Assembly (NCBI GenBank): GCA_910588535.1
Contig: CAJUOO010000039.1
Span: 1-29,873 of the forward strand
Source: an uncultured Lachnospiraceae bacterium
Lineage (GTDB): Bacteria > Bacillota > Clostridia > Lachnospirales > Lachnospiraceae
Direction of reading: 5' to 3'
Length of the DNA stretch: 29,873 nucleotides
Part shown: in pieces, positions 22,207-29,567 of the stretch
How the letters are laid out: each line of letters begins with the position of its first letter
How positions within the stretch are numbered: position 1 is the first letter of the stretch
The notes under the pieces: model-generated
The model's database searches: none
What the model was told of the DNA's origin: nothing
Seen by the model: only the letters and a program-made list of their open reading frames with translations
Made by a program: the position numbers and the translations under genes

Positions 22207-22971
22207 ATGCTTGCAATAGAGAGACGGAATGAGATTTTATTAAAGCTTCAGGAGGAGCGGAAGGTTGTAGTCAGTGACTTAAGCCAGCAATATAATGTGA
22301 CGGAAGAGACGATCCGCAGGGATCTGGAAAAGCTTGAGAATGAGGGGCTGGCAAAAAAGACCTACGGGGGAGCTGTCTTAAATGATAGCTTTAATACTGA
22401 TTTGCCCTATACCGTTCGCAAGAAGGCAAATGTGGAGAGCAAGCAGAGAATAGCGGAAGTGATCGCTGCTATGATAGAGGATGGCGATCATTTGATATTA
22501 GATGCAAGCTCCACGGCGCTGTTTATTGCAAAGCGCATGAAGGATAAGAAAAATATCACGGTGATAACGAATTCCGTCGAGATATTGTTAGAACTCTCAG
22601 ACAGAAATGGCTGGAAGATACTGTCCACAGGCGGTCGGTTAAAGGAAGGCGGGCTCGCTCTAGTCGGGTATCAGGCGGAGCGCATGGTCAGCACATTTCA
22701 TGTTGATTATGCTATATTTTCCTGTAAGGGAATGGATCAGGAGCGCGGTCTTACGGATGCAAATGAGAGCGATGCCCAGATAAAGAAAATGATTGTGAAG
22801 GCGGCGAAAAAAAGTATTCTTGCCGTGGATCATTCTAAGTTTGACAAAATTTCCTTTACGCAGGTCTGTGAGCTTTCTGAGATAGATATGGTTGTCACGG
22901 ATAAGAAACCGAGCGAGAGCTGGAAGCAGACGTTGGCGTCTGCCGGGATTGAGCTTGTATGCCCGGAATAG
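22207..22971 (+). CDS. DeoR/GlpR-family transcriptional regulator
   Basis: This regulator of 254 residues has an N-terminal winged helix-turn-helix (ERRNEILLKLQEERKVVVSDLSQQYNVTEETIRRDLEKLE in the first 45 residues) and the DeoR sugar-phosphate sensor domain, with ILDASSTALFIAKRM, VITNSVEIL, STGGRLKEGGLALVG and KAAKKSILAVDHSKFDK. DeoR-type proteins usually repress and respond to phosphorylated sugars or their breakdown products; here fuculose- or rhamnulose-1-phosphate or DHAP would fit (inference). It is encoded inside the operon with GGGAGGAAGCT before ATG 22207 and no evident promoter of its own, implying autoregulation. Confidence 0.92.
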   Translation: MLAIERRNEILLKLQEERKVVVSDLSQQYNVTEETIRRDLEKLENEGLAKKTYGGAVLNDSFNTDLPYTVRKKANVESKQRIAEVIAAMIEDGDHLILDASSTALFIAKRMKDKKNITVITNSVEILLELSDRNGWKILSTGGRLKEGGLALVGYQAERMVSTFHVDYAIFSCKGMDQERGLTDANESDAQIKKMIVKAAKKSILAVDHSKFDKISFTQVCELSEIDMVVTDKKPSESWKQTLASAGIELVCPE

Positions 22972-22984
22972 GAGTAGAAGTCAT

Positions 22985-24121
22985 ATGAAGCGATTTAAGA
23001 TTAAAACGGAGGTGTGCTTCAGCGAAAATGCGATCGATGCCCTAACGGAAATTAAGGGAAAAAATGCCGTGATTTTTACCGATTCTTTTATGGCGTCATC
23101 GGGAGCGGCAGATCGCATTGCGGAGAAGCTTGGAAATTGCAGCAGCATCAGTGTATTTGACAAGGTAAAGCCGGACCCGCCGATCGAGCTGGTGACAGAG
23201 GGGTTGGATTTTTTGAGAAATGCCAATGCAGATGTAGTGATAGCTCTGGGTGGAGGTTCCTCCATCGATGCAGCAAAATCGGTAGTGTTGATGGCGAAGA
23301 GAGTGAATCCGGCAAACCCGATAAGGCTGATTGCAATTCCGACGACAAGCGGCACAGGCTCTGAGGTGACACAATTCGCTGTGATCACGGACGCACAGAA
23401 GGGAGTGAAGTACCCTCTGGTTGATGAGCAGCTTCTGCCGGATATGGCGATTTTAGATCCGTCTCTTGTTATGACGGCGCCTCCCGGAATTACGGCAGAT
23501 ACTGGATTTGATGTGATCACACACGCGCTGGAGGCGTATGTCTCCAAAAATGCCTCTGATGCGTCCGATGCACTGGCAGAGAAATCATTTGAACTAGCCT
23601 TTGAATTTCTGCCAAGAGCATTTAAAAATGGTACAGATTATATGGCAAGAGATAAGATGCACAGTGCTTCCTGTCTGGCAGGAATGGCATTTAACGGGGT
23701 GAGCCTAGGTGTCAATCACAGCATCGCCCACGCGCTTGGAGGAAAGCTTCATATTCCTCATGGGAGGGCGAATGCCATCCTGCTTCCGCATGTAATTGCT
23801 TTTAATGCGGATCTGGATGGACATTTTGGCGCTGATGATACAGAGGCTGCGGTAAAATATGCAAAGCTTGCACAGAGAGTGGGACTTCCTTGCACAAATG
23901 TGCGCATGGGAGTGCTAAATCTGATACAGGAGCTGACTTATATGATGCAGATGATGCATATTCCAATGACATTGTCTGAGATGGGGATAGATCTGGAGGA
24001 GTTTGAGCTGCTTCGCCCATCGATTGTGGAGGCAGCGCTGGCAGATGTGTGCACGCTCACCAATCCAAAAAGAGTATCCGCAAAGAGAATCAATCGTATA
24101 CTTGATACGATAGCAAGATAA
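22985..24121 (+). CDS. pduQ: Iron-containing alcohol dehydrogenase (PduQ type)
   Basis: This group III, iron-dependent alcohol dehydrogenase of about 378 residues has the nucleotide-binding GGGSSIDAAKS, the TTSGTGSEVT strand and metal ligands in DTGFDVITHALEAYVS and GVNHSIAHALGGKLHIPHGRAN. It most resembles PduQ, which reduces propionaldehyde to 1-propanol and regenerates NAD+ for PduP; lactaldehyde reductase (FucO-like) activity is an alternative. No obvious encapsulation peptide is seen at either end. ATG 22985 follows AGGAG by about ten bases; the longer in-frame opening at 22892 overlaps the regulator gene. It is the last gene before the operon terminator. Confidence 0.92.
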   Translation: MKRFKIKTEVCFSENAIDALTEIKGKNAVIFTDSFMASSGAADRIAEKLGNCSSISVFDKVKPDPPIELVTEGLDFLRNANADVVIALGGGSSIDAAKSVVLMAKRVNPANPIRLIAIPTTSGTGSEVTQFAVITDAQKGVKYPLVDEQLLPDMAILDPSLVMTAPPGITADTGFDVITHALEAYVSKNASDASDALAEKSFELAFEFLPRAFKNGTDYMARDKMHSASCLAGMAFNGVSLGVNHSIAHALGGKLHIPHGRANAILLPHVIAFNADLDGHFGADDTEAAVKYAKLAQRVGLPCTNVRMGVLNLIQELTYMMQMMHIPMTLSEMGIDLEEFELLRPSIVEAALADVCTLTNPKRVSAKRINRILDTIAR

Positions 24122-24130
24122 ATCATAGGT

Positions 24131-24173
24131 AACGCCATAATATTCTATAGAGGTGGAATATTATGGCGTTTTT
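24131..24173 (+). terminator. Rho-independent terminator of the BMC operon
   Basis: A perfect 15-bp stem (24131-24145 with 24156-24170, beginning AACGCC and ending GGCGTT) with a 10-base loop is followed by a run of T. It starts ten bases after the pduQ stop codon. Confidence 0.95.
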
Positions 24174-24327
24174 GCGTGTTGAAATTCCAATTTATAAGAA
24201 AATGATAGAAAAGATTATAGAATAGACTGATATTAAATCTGCTCGTCATCAAATAATGTTATCATAATATCCACAACCTCCTGTTCCTATGATGCTTCCC
24301 CATCTTTATATAGAGATGTATGTCTGT

Positions 24328-25662
24328 TTATTTTAATTTCTTAATTTTATGCATCTTAATATAATAAGTCAGCATCAGCGGAATGTCTGCTCCGATCCAT
24401 GCTATGGGTCCAGCGAGGCATATTCCAAGATAGCCAAGGCGATCTGCTAAGTAAAATGCCACAAATGCTCTCATCACAAGCTCTGCCACACCTGCCATCA
24501 TTGGCATAAAGCCATCCCCCATTCCCTGAAGTGTATTGCGGTAGATAAAAATCAATCCAAGAGGAATAAAGAATATTGCAATAGTATTGAGATATTCTCT
24601 TGCATACGCCATAACCTCTGGTTGCTCTCCTGTGATAAATAAGGAAACAAGAGCACTTCCTCCAAACACGACAAGCAGACTGCCAAATATACAAAAAACA
24701 CAAGAAATCAGTATACAGCTATTTACACCTTTTCGTATTCTGTCCATCTTTCCAGCTCCAAGATTCTGTCCTGTGTAGGATGCCATGGTCGCGCCAAATG
24801 TCACTGCGGGCTGAGTGGCAAGCTGTTCTGCCTTGCATGCTGCCGTGTAGGCTCCCACGACAGTTGAACCAAAGCTGTTGATTGCTCCTTGCAAAATCAT
24901 GGTTCCAATCGCCGTTATAGAAAATTGTAGAGCCATTGGAACACCTACTTTCATTAGCTGAAATGCACTGTGGTGACTGTAGGACAATTCTTCCTTCTGA
25001 AATCGAAGAATAGGGAAACGTGCTCTAATATATATAAGACAGAGCACTGCTGACACTGCCTGTGAGATCACTGTAGCATACGCTGCGCCTGCGACACCAG
25101 ATTGTAAAGTGACAATAAAAAATAGATCCAGAGCAATATTTAGCACGGAAGAAATAATCAGGAAATATAGGGGAGTCTTGCTGTCTCCCAGCGCGCGCAG
25201 TATCCCGGCAAGCAGATTATAGAACATCGTCGGCAATATCCCCGCAAATATAACAATAATATAGATTGCAGCCTCATCCAAAATATCCTCTGGTGTATTC
25301 ATTAGGGTAAGCGTAGATCTGGTCAGGCAGATAGTCAGCACGGTAAGCACCGCTGAGATAATCAGTCCAAGATACACAGACATCGCCACATAATGTCTAA
25401 GTCCTTTTTCATCTCCCGCACCAAAGCGTTGAGCTGCCAACACAGAAAATCCGCTGGTGATTCCCATAACAAATCCCAACACCAAAAAAGAAAGTGAGCC
25501 TGTCGAGCCAACTGCCGCCAAAGCCTGAACTCCCAGAAATCTGCCCACAATAATAGTATCTACCATGCTATAAAGCTGTTGGAATATATTCCCTATTAAT
25601 AGTGGGATAGAAAATGCTAAAATGAGACGGGCTGGGCTGCCCTCCGTCATATCCTTAACCAT
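24328..25662 (-). CDS. MATE family efflux transporter
   Basis: This membrane protein of about 444 residues with roughly twelve hydrophobic segments begins with the MATE signature region EGSPARLILAFSIPLLIGNIFQQLYSMVDTIIVGRFLG, quoted here only as the span of residues 6-43. PALAGALRALGDSK-like pieces (GILRALGDSKTPLY) and QNLGAGKMDRI are also typical. MATE proteins expel drugs or metabolites using Na+ or H+ gradients; the substrate is unknown. The start ATG at 25662 is chosen for the GGAGAGAG site just upstream; the frame stays open to 25749 but the extra residues look unlike family members. It is a single gene, convergent with the BMC operon. Confidence 0.93.
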   Translation of the reverse strand: MVKDMTEGSPARLILAFSIPLLIGNIFQQLYSMVDTIIVGRFLGVQALAAVGSTGSLSFLVLGFVMGITSGFSVLAAQRFGAGDEKGLRHYVAMSVYLGLIISAVLTVLTICLTRSTLTLMNTPEDILDEAAIYIIVIFAGILPTMFYNLLAGILRALGDSKTPLYFLIISSVLNIALDLFFIVTLQSGVAGAAYATVISQAVSAVLCLIYIRARFPILRFQKEELSYSHHSAFQLMKVGVPMALQFSITAIGTMILQGAINSFGSTVVGAYTAACKAEQLATQPAVTFGATMASYTGQNLGAGKMDRIRKGVNSCILISCVFCIFGSLLVVFGGSALVSLFITGEQPEVMAYAREYLNTIAIFFIPLGLIFIYRNTLQGMGDGFMPMMAGVAELVMRAFVAFYLADRLGYLGICLAGPIAWIGADIPLMLTYYIKMHKIKKLK

Positions 25663-26012
25663 ATCGTACTCTCTCCTCAGATTTAAAATATCAATGCCAC
25701 ATGGTGTTACAAAACCACACCAAGCAAAAGGCACGAAAAAGACAAACAAACTTATCTTACTGGATTTTTGTTTCCTTGTAAATAGATGATTTTTACAAAA
25801 ATCTGAAAAAAATTTGCTTAAAATGATGAAAAATGTGATCGCTATCTATAGATATAGAAAAATATATGTTATCTAAAATAGGGATAGTCGTTTTCAAGAT
25901 CATGCTCCTTTGGATAAAATATGAAAGATTGTTAATTTTTCGAATTTTATTTGACGGAGGTTTCGTTGTGGTCTTTGATAGGAATTTTGATTCCTTAGAT
26001 TCGTATAATGTG
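25663..26012. other. AT-rich spacer between MATE and YcxB-like genes
   Basis: I see no gene in these 350 bases. They contain the putative MATE promoter (25754-25782, minus strand), a perfect 10-bp palindrome ATCTATAGAT at 25844-25853, and a small inverted repeat GGAAT/ATTCC near 25981-25994. A plus-strand open frame from 25866 runs antisense through the YcxB-like gene and is probably spurious. Confidence 0.5.
25754..25782 (-). promoter_or_regulatory. Putative promoter of the MATE gene
   Basis: On the minus strand TTTACA (25782-25777), a 17-base spacer and TAAGAT (25759-25754) resemble a sigma-A promoter, about 90 bases upstream of the MATE start codon. Motif evidence only. Confidence 0.4.
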
Positions 26013-26016
26013 AAAA

Positions 26017-26044
26017 TCCAGACTCAGAAGAGTCTGGACTTTTT
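26017..26044 (-). terminator. Terminator of the YcxB-like gene, overlapping its stop codon
   Basis: The 9-bp stem TCCAGACTC (26017-26025) and GAGTCTGGA (26030-26038) with a 4-base loop has T-runs on both sides, so it could work in either direction. On the minus strand it encodes the last residues of the YcxB-like protein, and the TGA stop lies at 26026-26024. No plus-strand gene upstream needs it. Confidence 0.8.
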
Positions 26045-26551
26045 GTATCGTCCGCCCTGTTTGCCTGACAGATGTTCTAAAATAAAGCTTCGAATCTGTT
26101 CAAGCTGTCCGGGGGCCATGTCTTTTTTGCAGAATACTAATACAAGTCTATCCTTATTATATAATAGAAGATAATCTCTTAATTCCCAAAGAGTATTGAC
26201 ATCCTCCCAGTGAGTCATGTCAAGTTTCTGCATCTCCATTCGATCAGCGAGGATGCCATTGTTCATAAAGGTGTACTCTGTCTTGGCAATGTCGGAAGGA
26301 CTGCGAAATTTTAAGTGTTTTTTTATCTTATAGGAAAATCCAATTACGCTGTATAAAGGATAGAGCATAATAAGGAGAAAGATCCACCAAAATGGGCCGG
26401 GATTGGTGTACAGAAAGTACAGGGCTCCCACAGTGGGAATAAATAATGTGACAAGCAATGTTTTATTCTGGATATAACGATTCCACATAGTGACTTTTGC
26501 ATAATCTTTTCCGTCAGGTTTAAAGGTAGAGGTAAATCGTATTACGTTCAT
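26024..26551 (-). CDS. YcxB-like membrane protein
   Basis: This is a 175-residue protein with two adjacent membrane segments (about residues 30-50 and 54-72; LVTLFIPTVGALYFLY and WWIFLLIMLYPLYSVIGF) and a soluble C-terminal domain. WEDVNTLWELRDYLLLYNKDRLVLV resembles the YcxB-like C-terminal domain of Firmicutes, whose function is unknown. The N-terminal FTSTFKPDGKDYAKV and the ILADRMEMQKLDMTHWEDV block also fit that family. ATG 26551 has GAGAGG upstream and a good promoter. The end of the gene is embedded in its own terminator hairpin. Confidence 0.75.
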   Translation of the reverse strand: MNVIRFTSTFKPDGKDYAKVTMWNRYIQNKTLLVTLFIPTVGALYFLYTNPGPFWWIFLLIMLYPLYSVIGFSYKIKKHLKFRSPSDIAKTEYTFMNNGILADRMEMQKLDMTHWEDVNTLWELRDYLLLYNKDRLVLVFCKKDMAPGQLEQIRSFILEHLSGKQGGRYKKSRLF

Positions 26552-26585
26552 AGGCGTCCTCTCTTTTGCGTCGTTTGATTTTTAC

Positions 26586-26614
26586 ATTATATCACAGGAA
26601 TCCATTTGTGACAG
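26586..26614 (-). promoter_or_regulatory. Promoter of the YcxB-like gene
   Basis: On the minus strand CTGTCA (26614-26609), a 17-base spacer and an exact TATAAT (26591-26586) lie about 35 bases upstream of the start codon. Confidence 0.55.
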
Positions 26615-26664
26615 CATATTTTATGAATTTTACAAAAATTTAAGAAGTGAGTGGATTCGGCATC

Positions 26665-26692
26665 TTGCACTTTTTTGGGATTATGATAAAAT
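26665..26692 (+). promoter_or_regulatory. Putative promoter of the metallophosphatase/aminopeptidase pair
   Basis: TTGCAC (26665-26670), a 16-base spacer and TAAAAT (26687-26692) lie about 78 bases before ATG 26770. If real, it rules out the longer in-frame start at 26647, which would be upstream of the transcript. Confidence 0.45.
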
Positions 26693-26769
26693 TAGAGACG
26701 GACAGAGAGTGTAGGATGGATGTGTGCGATATTCATGCAGTGCCACCATGTGGTATGCAGGGGGTAAGT

Positions 26770-27465
26770 ATGATTTATGTGACGGCGGATATACATGGCT
26801 ATTATGAAGCATTTATGCATTTGCTTAGGGAGATCGATTTTTCACAGAGAGATTTTCTGTATGTGATTGGAGATACCATCGATAAGGGACCAGAGTCTTT
26901 TCGTGTGCTGGAGCACATTATGGATGCGGAAAATATGGAGCTAATTTTGGGAAATCATGAGGAATTTCTATTAGAGGGCTTAAAGAGCCGTGTGTATGGA
27001 AAGCGAAATTTTATTGATATGGAGCTGTGGTATAAGCATGGGGGAAAGGAGACCTTTGAGGAATACAACAGAATGTCCGCAGAACAACAACAGAGGATTT
27101 TTCGCTTTTTGAGCACAAGGCCACTTTATCAGATTCTTGGCGGTACAGTGTTGGTACATGGTGGGGTGATTCCAAAAAAGACACAATATTCTTCGTGGGA
27201 GGAGTTGATGGAGGAGCAGGATAGGCAGACACTTCTCTGGGCGAAGGAGGAATTTCTGATGCATCCATTTGATATTAATCTGGAGGGAAGAGTGATCTTT
27301 GGTCATACGCCCACATCTGAGATACAGAGAGTGCGGGGAGAGAAGCAGACGCCCGGCGTTGTCTGGAGAAATGGAAAACGTATGGGAATTGACGGTGGTT
27401 ATTTATTTGGAGGCAGATTAATAGCGATCTGTCTTGATAATGATACTATATATTATGTAAAATAG
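26770..27465 (+). CDS. PPP-family metallophosphatase (ApaH/PrpE-like)
   Basis: This soluble calcineurin-like phosphoesterase of about 231 residues has, in order, DIHG (Asp7, His9), GDTIDKGP, GNHEEF, VHGG and GHTP, the full PPP-family metal and catalytic set. Bacterial relatives act as serine/threonine phosphatases or as bis(5'-nucleosyl)-tetraphosphatases; sequence alone does not separate these. ATG 26770 is selected because AGGGGG lies about six bases upstream and family members begin with a strand directly before DxHG. The in-frame ATG at 26647 would add 41 residues that look non-coding. The aminopeptidase gene starts ten bases after the stop, so the two are probably co-transcribed. Confidence 0.88.
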   Translation: MIYVTADIHGYYEAFMHLLREIDFSQRDFLYVIGDTIDKGPESFRVLEHIMDAENMELILGNHEEFLLEGLKSRVYGKRNFIDMELWYKHGGKETFEEYNRMSAEQQQRIFRFLSTRPLYQILGGTVLVHGGVIPKKTQYSSWEELMEEQDRQTLLWAKEEFLMHPFDINLEGRVIFGHTPTSEIQRVRGEKQTPGVVWRNGKRMGIDGGYLFGGRLIAICLDNDTIYYVK

Positions 27466-27474
27466 GAGGCAGTC

Positions 27475-28881
27475 ATGGAAGAAACAAAGGGAAAGAAGAA
27501 GGAACTGGAGAGAATCGCATGGAATAAGTATGATGATGCGAAGATGGAGGAGGTGATGTGCTATAATGAAGGTTATAAGGCATATATTTCCACCTGCAAG
27601 ACGGAAAGAGAGTGTGTGAAGGAGGCAATCCGCTTGGCGGAGGAGAAGGGCTATCGGGATCTGAAAAAGCTGATCGCGGACGGCGAGACGGCGAAGGCTG
27701 GTGACAAGCTGTATTATAATAATATGGATAAGGCACTGGTGCTGTATCTGGTGGGTGAGGAGCCTCTTGAGAAGGGCATGAAGATTCTGGGAGCACATAT
27801 TGATTCTCCTAGACTTGATATAAAGCAGAACCCATTGTATGAGGATACAGGCATGGCAATGCTGGATACACATTATTATGGTGGGATTAAGAAGTATCAG
27901 TGGGTGACACTTCCACTTGCACTTCATGGTGTGGTGGTGAAGAAGGATGGCACTAAAATTGAAGTAAATATCGGTGATCATTCTGGTGATCCTGTGGTTG
28001 GTATTTCGGATCTGCTGATACATTTGTCTGCTAGCCAGATGGACAAGAAGGCATCTAAGGTAGTAGAGGGAGAAGATCTGAATATTTTAATTGGGAGCAT
28101 CCCGCTCAAGGAAGAAGAAAAGGATTCTGTGAAAGCTAATATCTTAAAGCTTCTTATGGATAAATATAATTTTGAGGAGGAGGATTTTCTCTCTGCTGAG
28201 ATTGAGTGTGTTCCTGCCGGAGAAGCGAGAGATTATGGACTTGACAGAAGTATGGTGATGGGGTATGGGCATGATGATAGAGTATGTGCGTACACTTCGC
28301 TTACGGCACTCTTGGAGCTTGATAAGACGGATAGAACCTGTGTCTGCCTGTTGGTAGATAAGGAGGAGGTTGGAAGTACAGGTGCTACTGGTATGGAATC
28401 CAAATTTTTTGAAAATTCTGTGGCAGAGCTGATGGACCGTATGGGCGATTATTCGGAGCTTAAGGTGAGAAGAGCACTTCAAAATTCCCAGATGCTTTCC
28501 TCTGATGTAAGTGCAGCATTTGATCCCAATTATCCGTCTGTAAACGAAAAGAAGAATACGGCATATTTTGGAAGAGGTCTGACATTTAATAAATATACAG
28601 GATCTAGGGGAAAGAGTGGATCAAATGACGCCAACCCTGAATATATTGCGAGACTGCGCGCAGCGATGGAGAAACATCAGGTTTCTTTCCAGACAGCGGA
28701 GCTTGGCAAGGTAGACGAGGGCGGCGGTGGAACGATCGCAAAGTATGTGGCAGCTTATAATATGGAAGTAATAGACAGCGGAGTTGCCGTGATTAATATG
28801 CATGCACCTTGGGAGATCGTGAGCAAGGCAGATGTGTATGAAGCGATGAGAGGGTATGTGGCATTTTTAAAAGAAATGTAA
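27475..28881 (+). CDS. M18 family aminopeptidase
   Basis: This cytoplasmic zinc aminopeptidase of 468 residues is the usual M18 length. Metal and catalytic motifs are GAHIDSPRLD (His108, Asp110), DKEEVGSTGATG with the catalytic and metal Glu pair, GHDDRVCAYTS, and a terminal MHAPWEIVSKAD containing the last metal His. M18 enzymes release N-terminal acidic or neutral residues from peptides. AGGAGG lies directly before ATG 27475, ten bases after the phosphatase stop. The match is strong throughout; the exact peptide preference is unknown. Confidence 0.95.
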   Translation: MEETKGKKKELERIAWNKYDDAKMEEVMCYNEGYKAYISTCKTERECVKEAIRLAEEKGYRDLKKLIADGETAKAGDKLYYNNMDKALVLYLVGEEPLEKGMKILGAHIDSPRLDIKQNPLYEDTGMAMLDTHYYGGIKKYQWVTLPLALHGVVVKKDGTKIEVNIGDHSGDPVVGISDLLIHLSASQMDKKASKVVEGEDLNILIGSIPLKEEEKDSVKANILKLLMDKYNFEEEDFLSAEIECVPAGEARDYGLDRSMVMGYGHDDRVCAYTSLTALLELDKTDRTCVCLLVDKEEVGSTGATGMESKFFENSVAELMDRMGDYSELKVRRALQNSQMLSSDVSAAFDPNYPSVNEKKNTAYFGRGLTFNKYTGSRGKSGSNDANPEYIARLRAAMEKHQVSFQTAELGKVDEGGGGTIAKYVAAYNMEVIDSGVAVINMHAPWEIVSKADVYEAMRGYVAFLKEM

Positions 28882-29072
28882 TTTGCCTTCGATTTTATTT
28901 TGGGGAAAGGTACGTGTAGAGAATTGCCTATAATCCTCCGTCACTTTGCTCCCGCTTAGTGAAAAACGTAGCAGATGCTAAGCTTGTGTGAAACCTCGCT
29001 GAGCACTGCTGTAGACTGGCTCGGCTGACTTTGCTATTTTCTGACAAAGCGAAAGTTAGCCGAGCAGATTAA
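28882..29072. other. Spacer with two hairpins between convergent genes
   Basis: Two imperfect stem-loops occupy the 191-base gap between the aminopeptidase and the convergent GNAT gene: AGCAGaTGCT with AGCACTGCT (28970-28979 with 29002-29010), and a long arm pair starting CTCGGCT and ending AGCCGAG (29020-29064). Neither is followed by a T-run on either strand, so they are not classic terminators, although they may still serve as bidirectional stops. Confidence 0.5.
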
Positions 29073-29558
29073 TTAGACCTCTTTATATAACAGCCAAAAG
29101 CAAGGACATGATCTCGGCTGCATATTTTCGTCTCTGTCGCAAGGATCTTCTGTACACTCTTTTACCTTTATAGTATAACCAAGCCGTTTATATAAACGAA
29201 TATTAGCCGTATCTGTGGTGTCAACACCAATAGATATCCGTTGATATCCCAAATCCTTTATATACTCCATCACGTGGCAGATCAGCTTTGTCCCTAATCC
29301 CTGACCACGGAAATCTGTTCTGACTCTAAATGCACAAAGATATGCCGTTCTTTTGCCATCTGCAAAATCTTTGTCCTCAAGGTCATAGAAAACATACAAC
29401 TCTCCAACTAATTCTCCATCATAGTCGAGCACCCAAAATTCAGCATTCCCTCTTTTTATGTTGTCGCAAAAGAATTTTGCATTAGAAGAAGCAGTATGAA
29501 TACTATCACATCCCCACAATTTCAACAACTCATGCTCTGTTGCTCTTCTAATCTTCAT
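29073..29558 (-). CDS. GNAT family N-acetyltransferase
   Basis: This protein of about 161 residues has the GNAT fold: an N-terminal KIRRATEHELLKLW, strands around FWVLDYDGELVGELYVFY, the acetyl-CoA binding motif A in FRVRTDFRGQGLGTKLICHVMEYIKDLGY (key residues RGQGLG), and a final strand preceded by NIRLYKRLGYTI. The acceptor substrate is unknown. Of two in-frame ATGs, 29558 is preferred because GGAGG is about eight bases upstream; 29567 would directly abut the GGAGG. It stands alone on the minus strand. Confidence 0.9.
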   Translation of the reverse strand: MKIRRATEHELLKLWGCDSIHTASSNAKFFCDNIKRGNAEFWVLDYDGELVGELYVFYDLEDKDFADGKRTAYLCAFRVRTDFRGQGLGTKLICHVMEYIKDLGYQRISIGVDTTDTANIRLYKRLGYTIKVKECTEDPCDRDENMQPRSCPCFWLLYKEV

Positions 29559-29567
29559 AAGTTTCAT

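Noticed and set aside
24240..24327. Terminator for the MATE gene on the minus strand
   Set aside because: Only a weak 5-bp CATCT/AGATG pairing is seen, without a T-run.
25866..26174. 102-codon plus-strand frame between the MATE and YcxB-like genes
   Set aside because: It runs antisense through the terminator and the end of the YcxB-like gene, with no ribosome binding site or family features.
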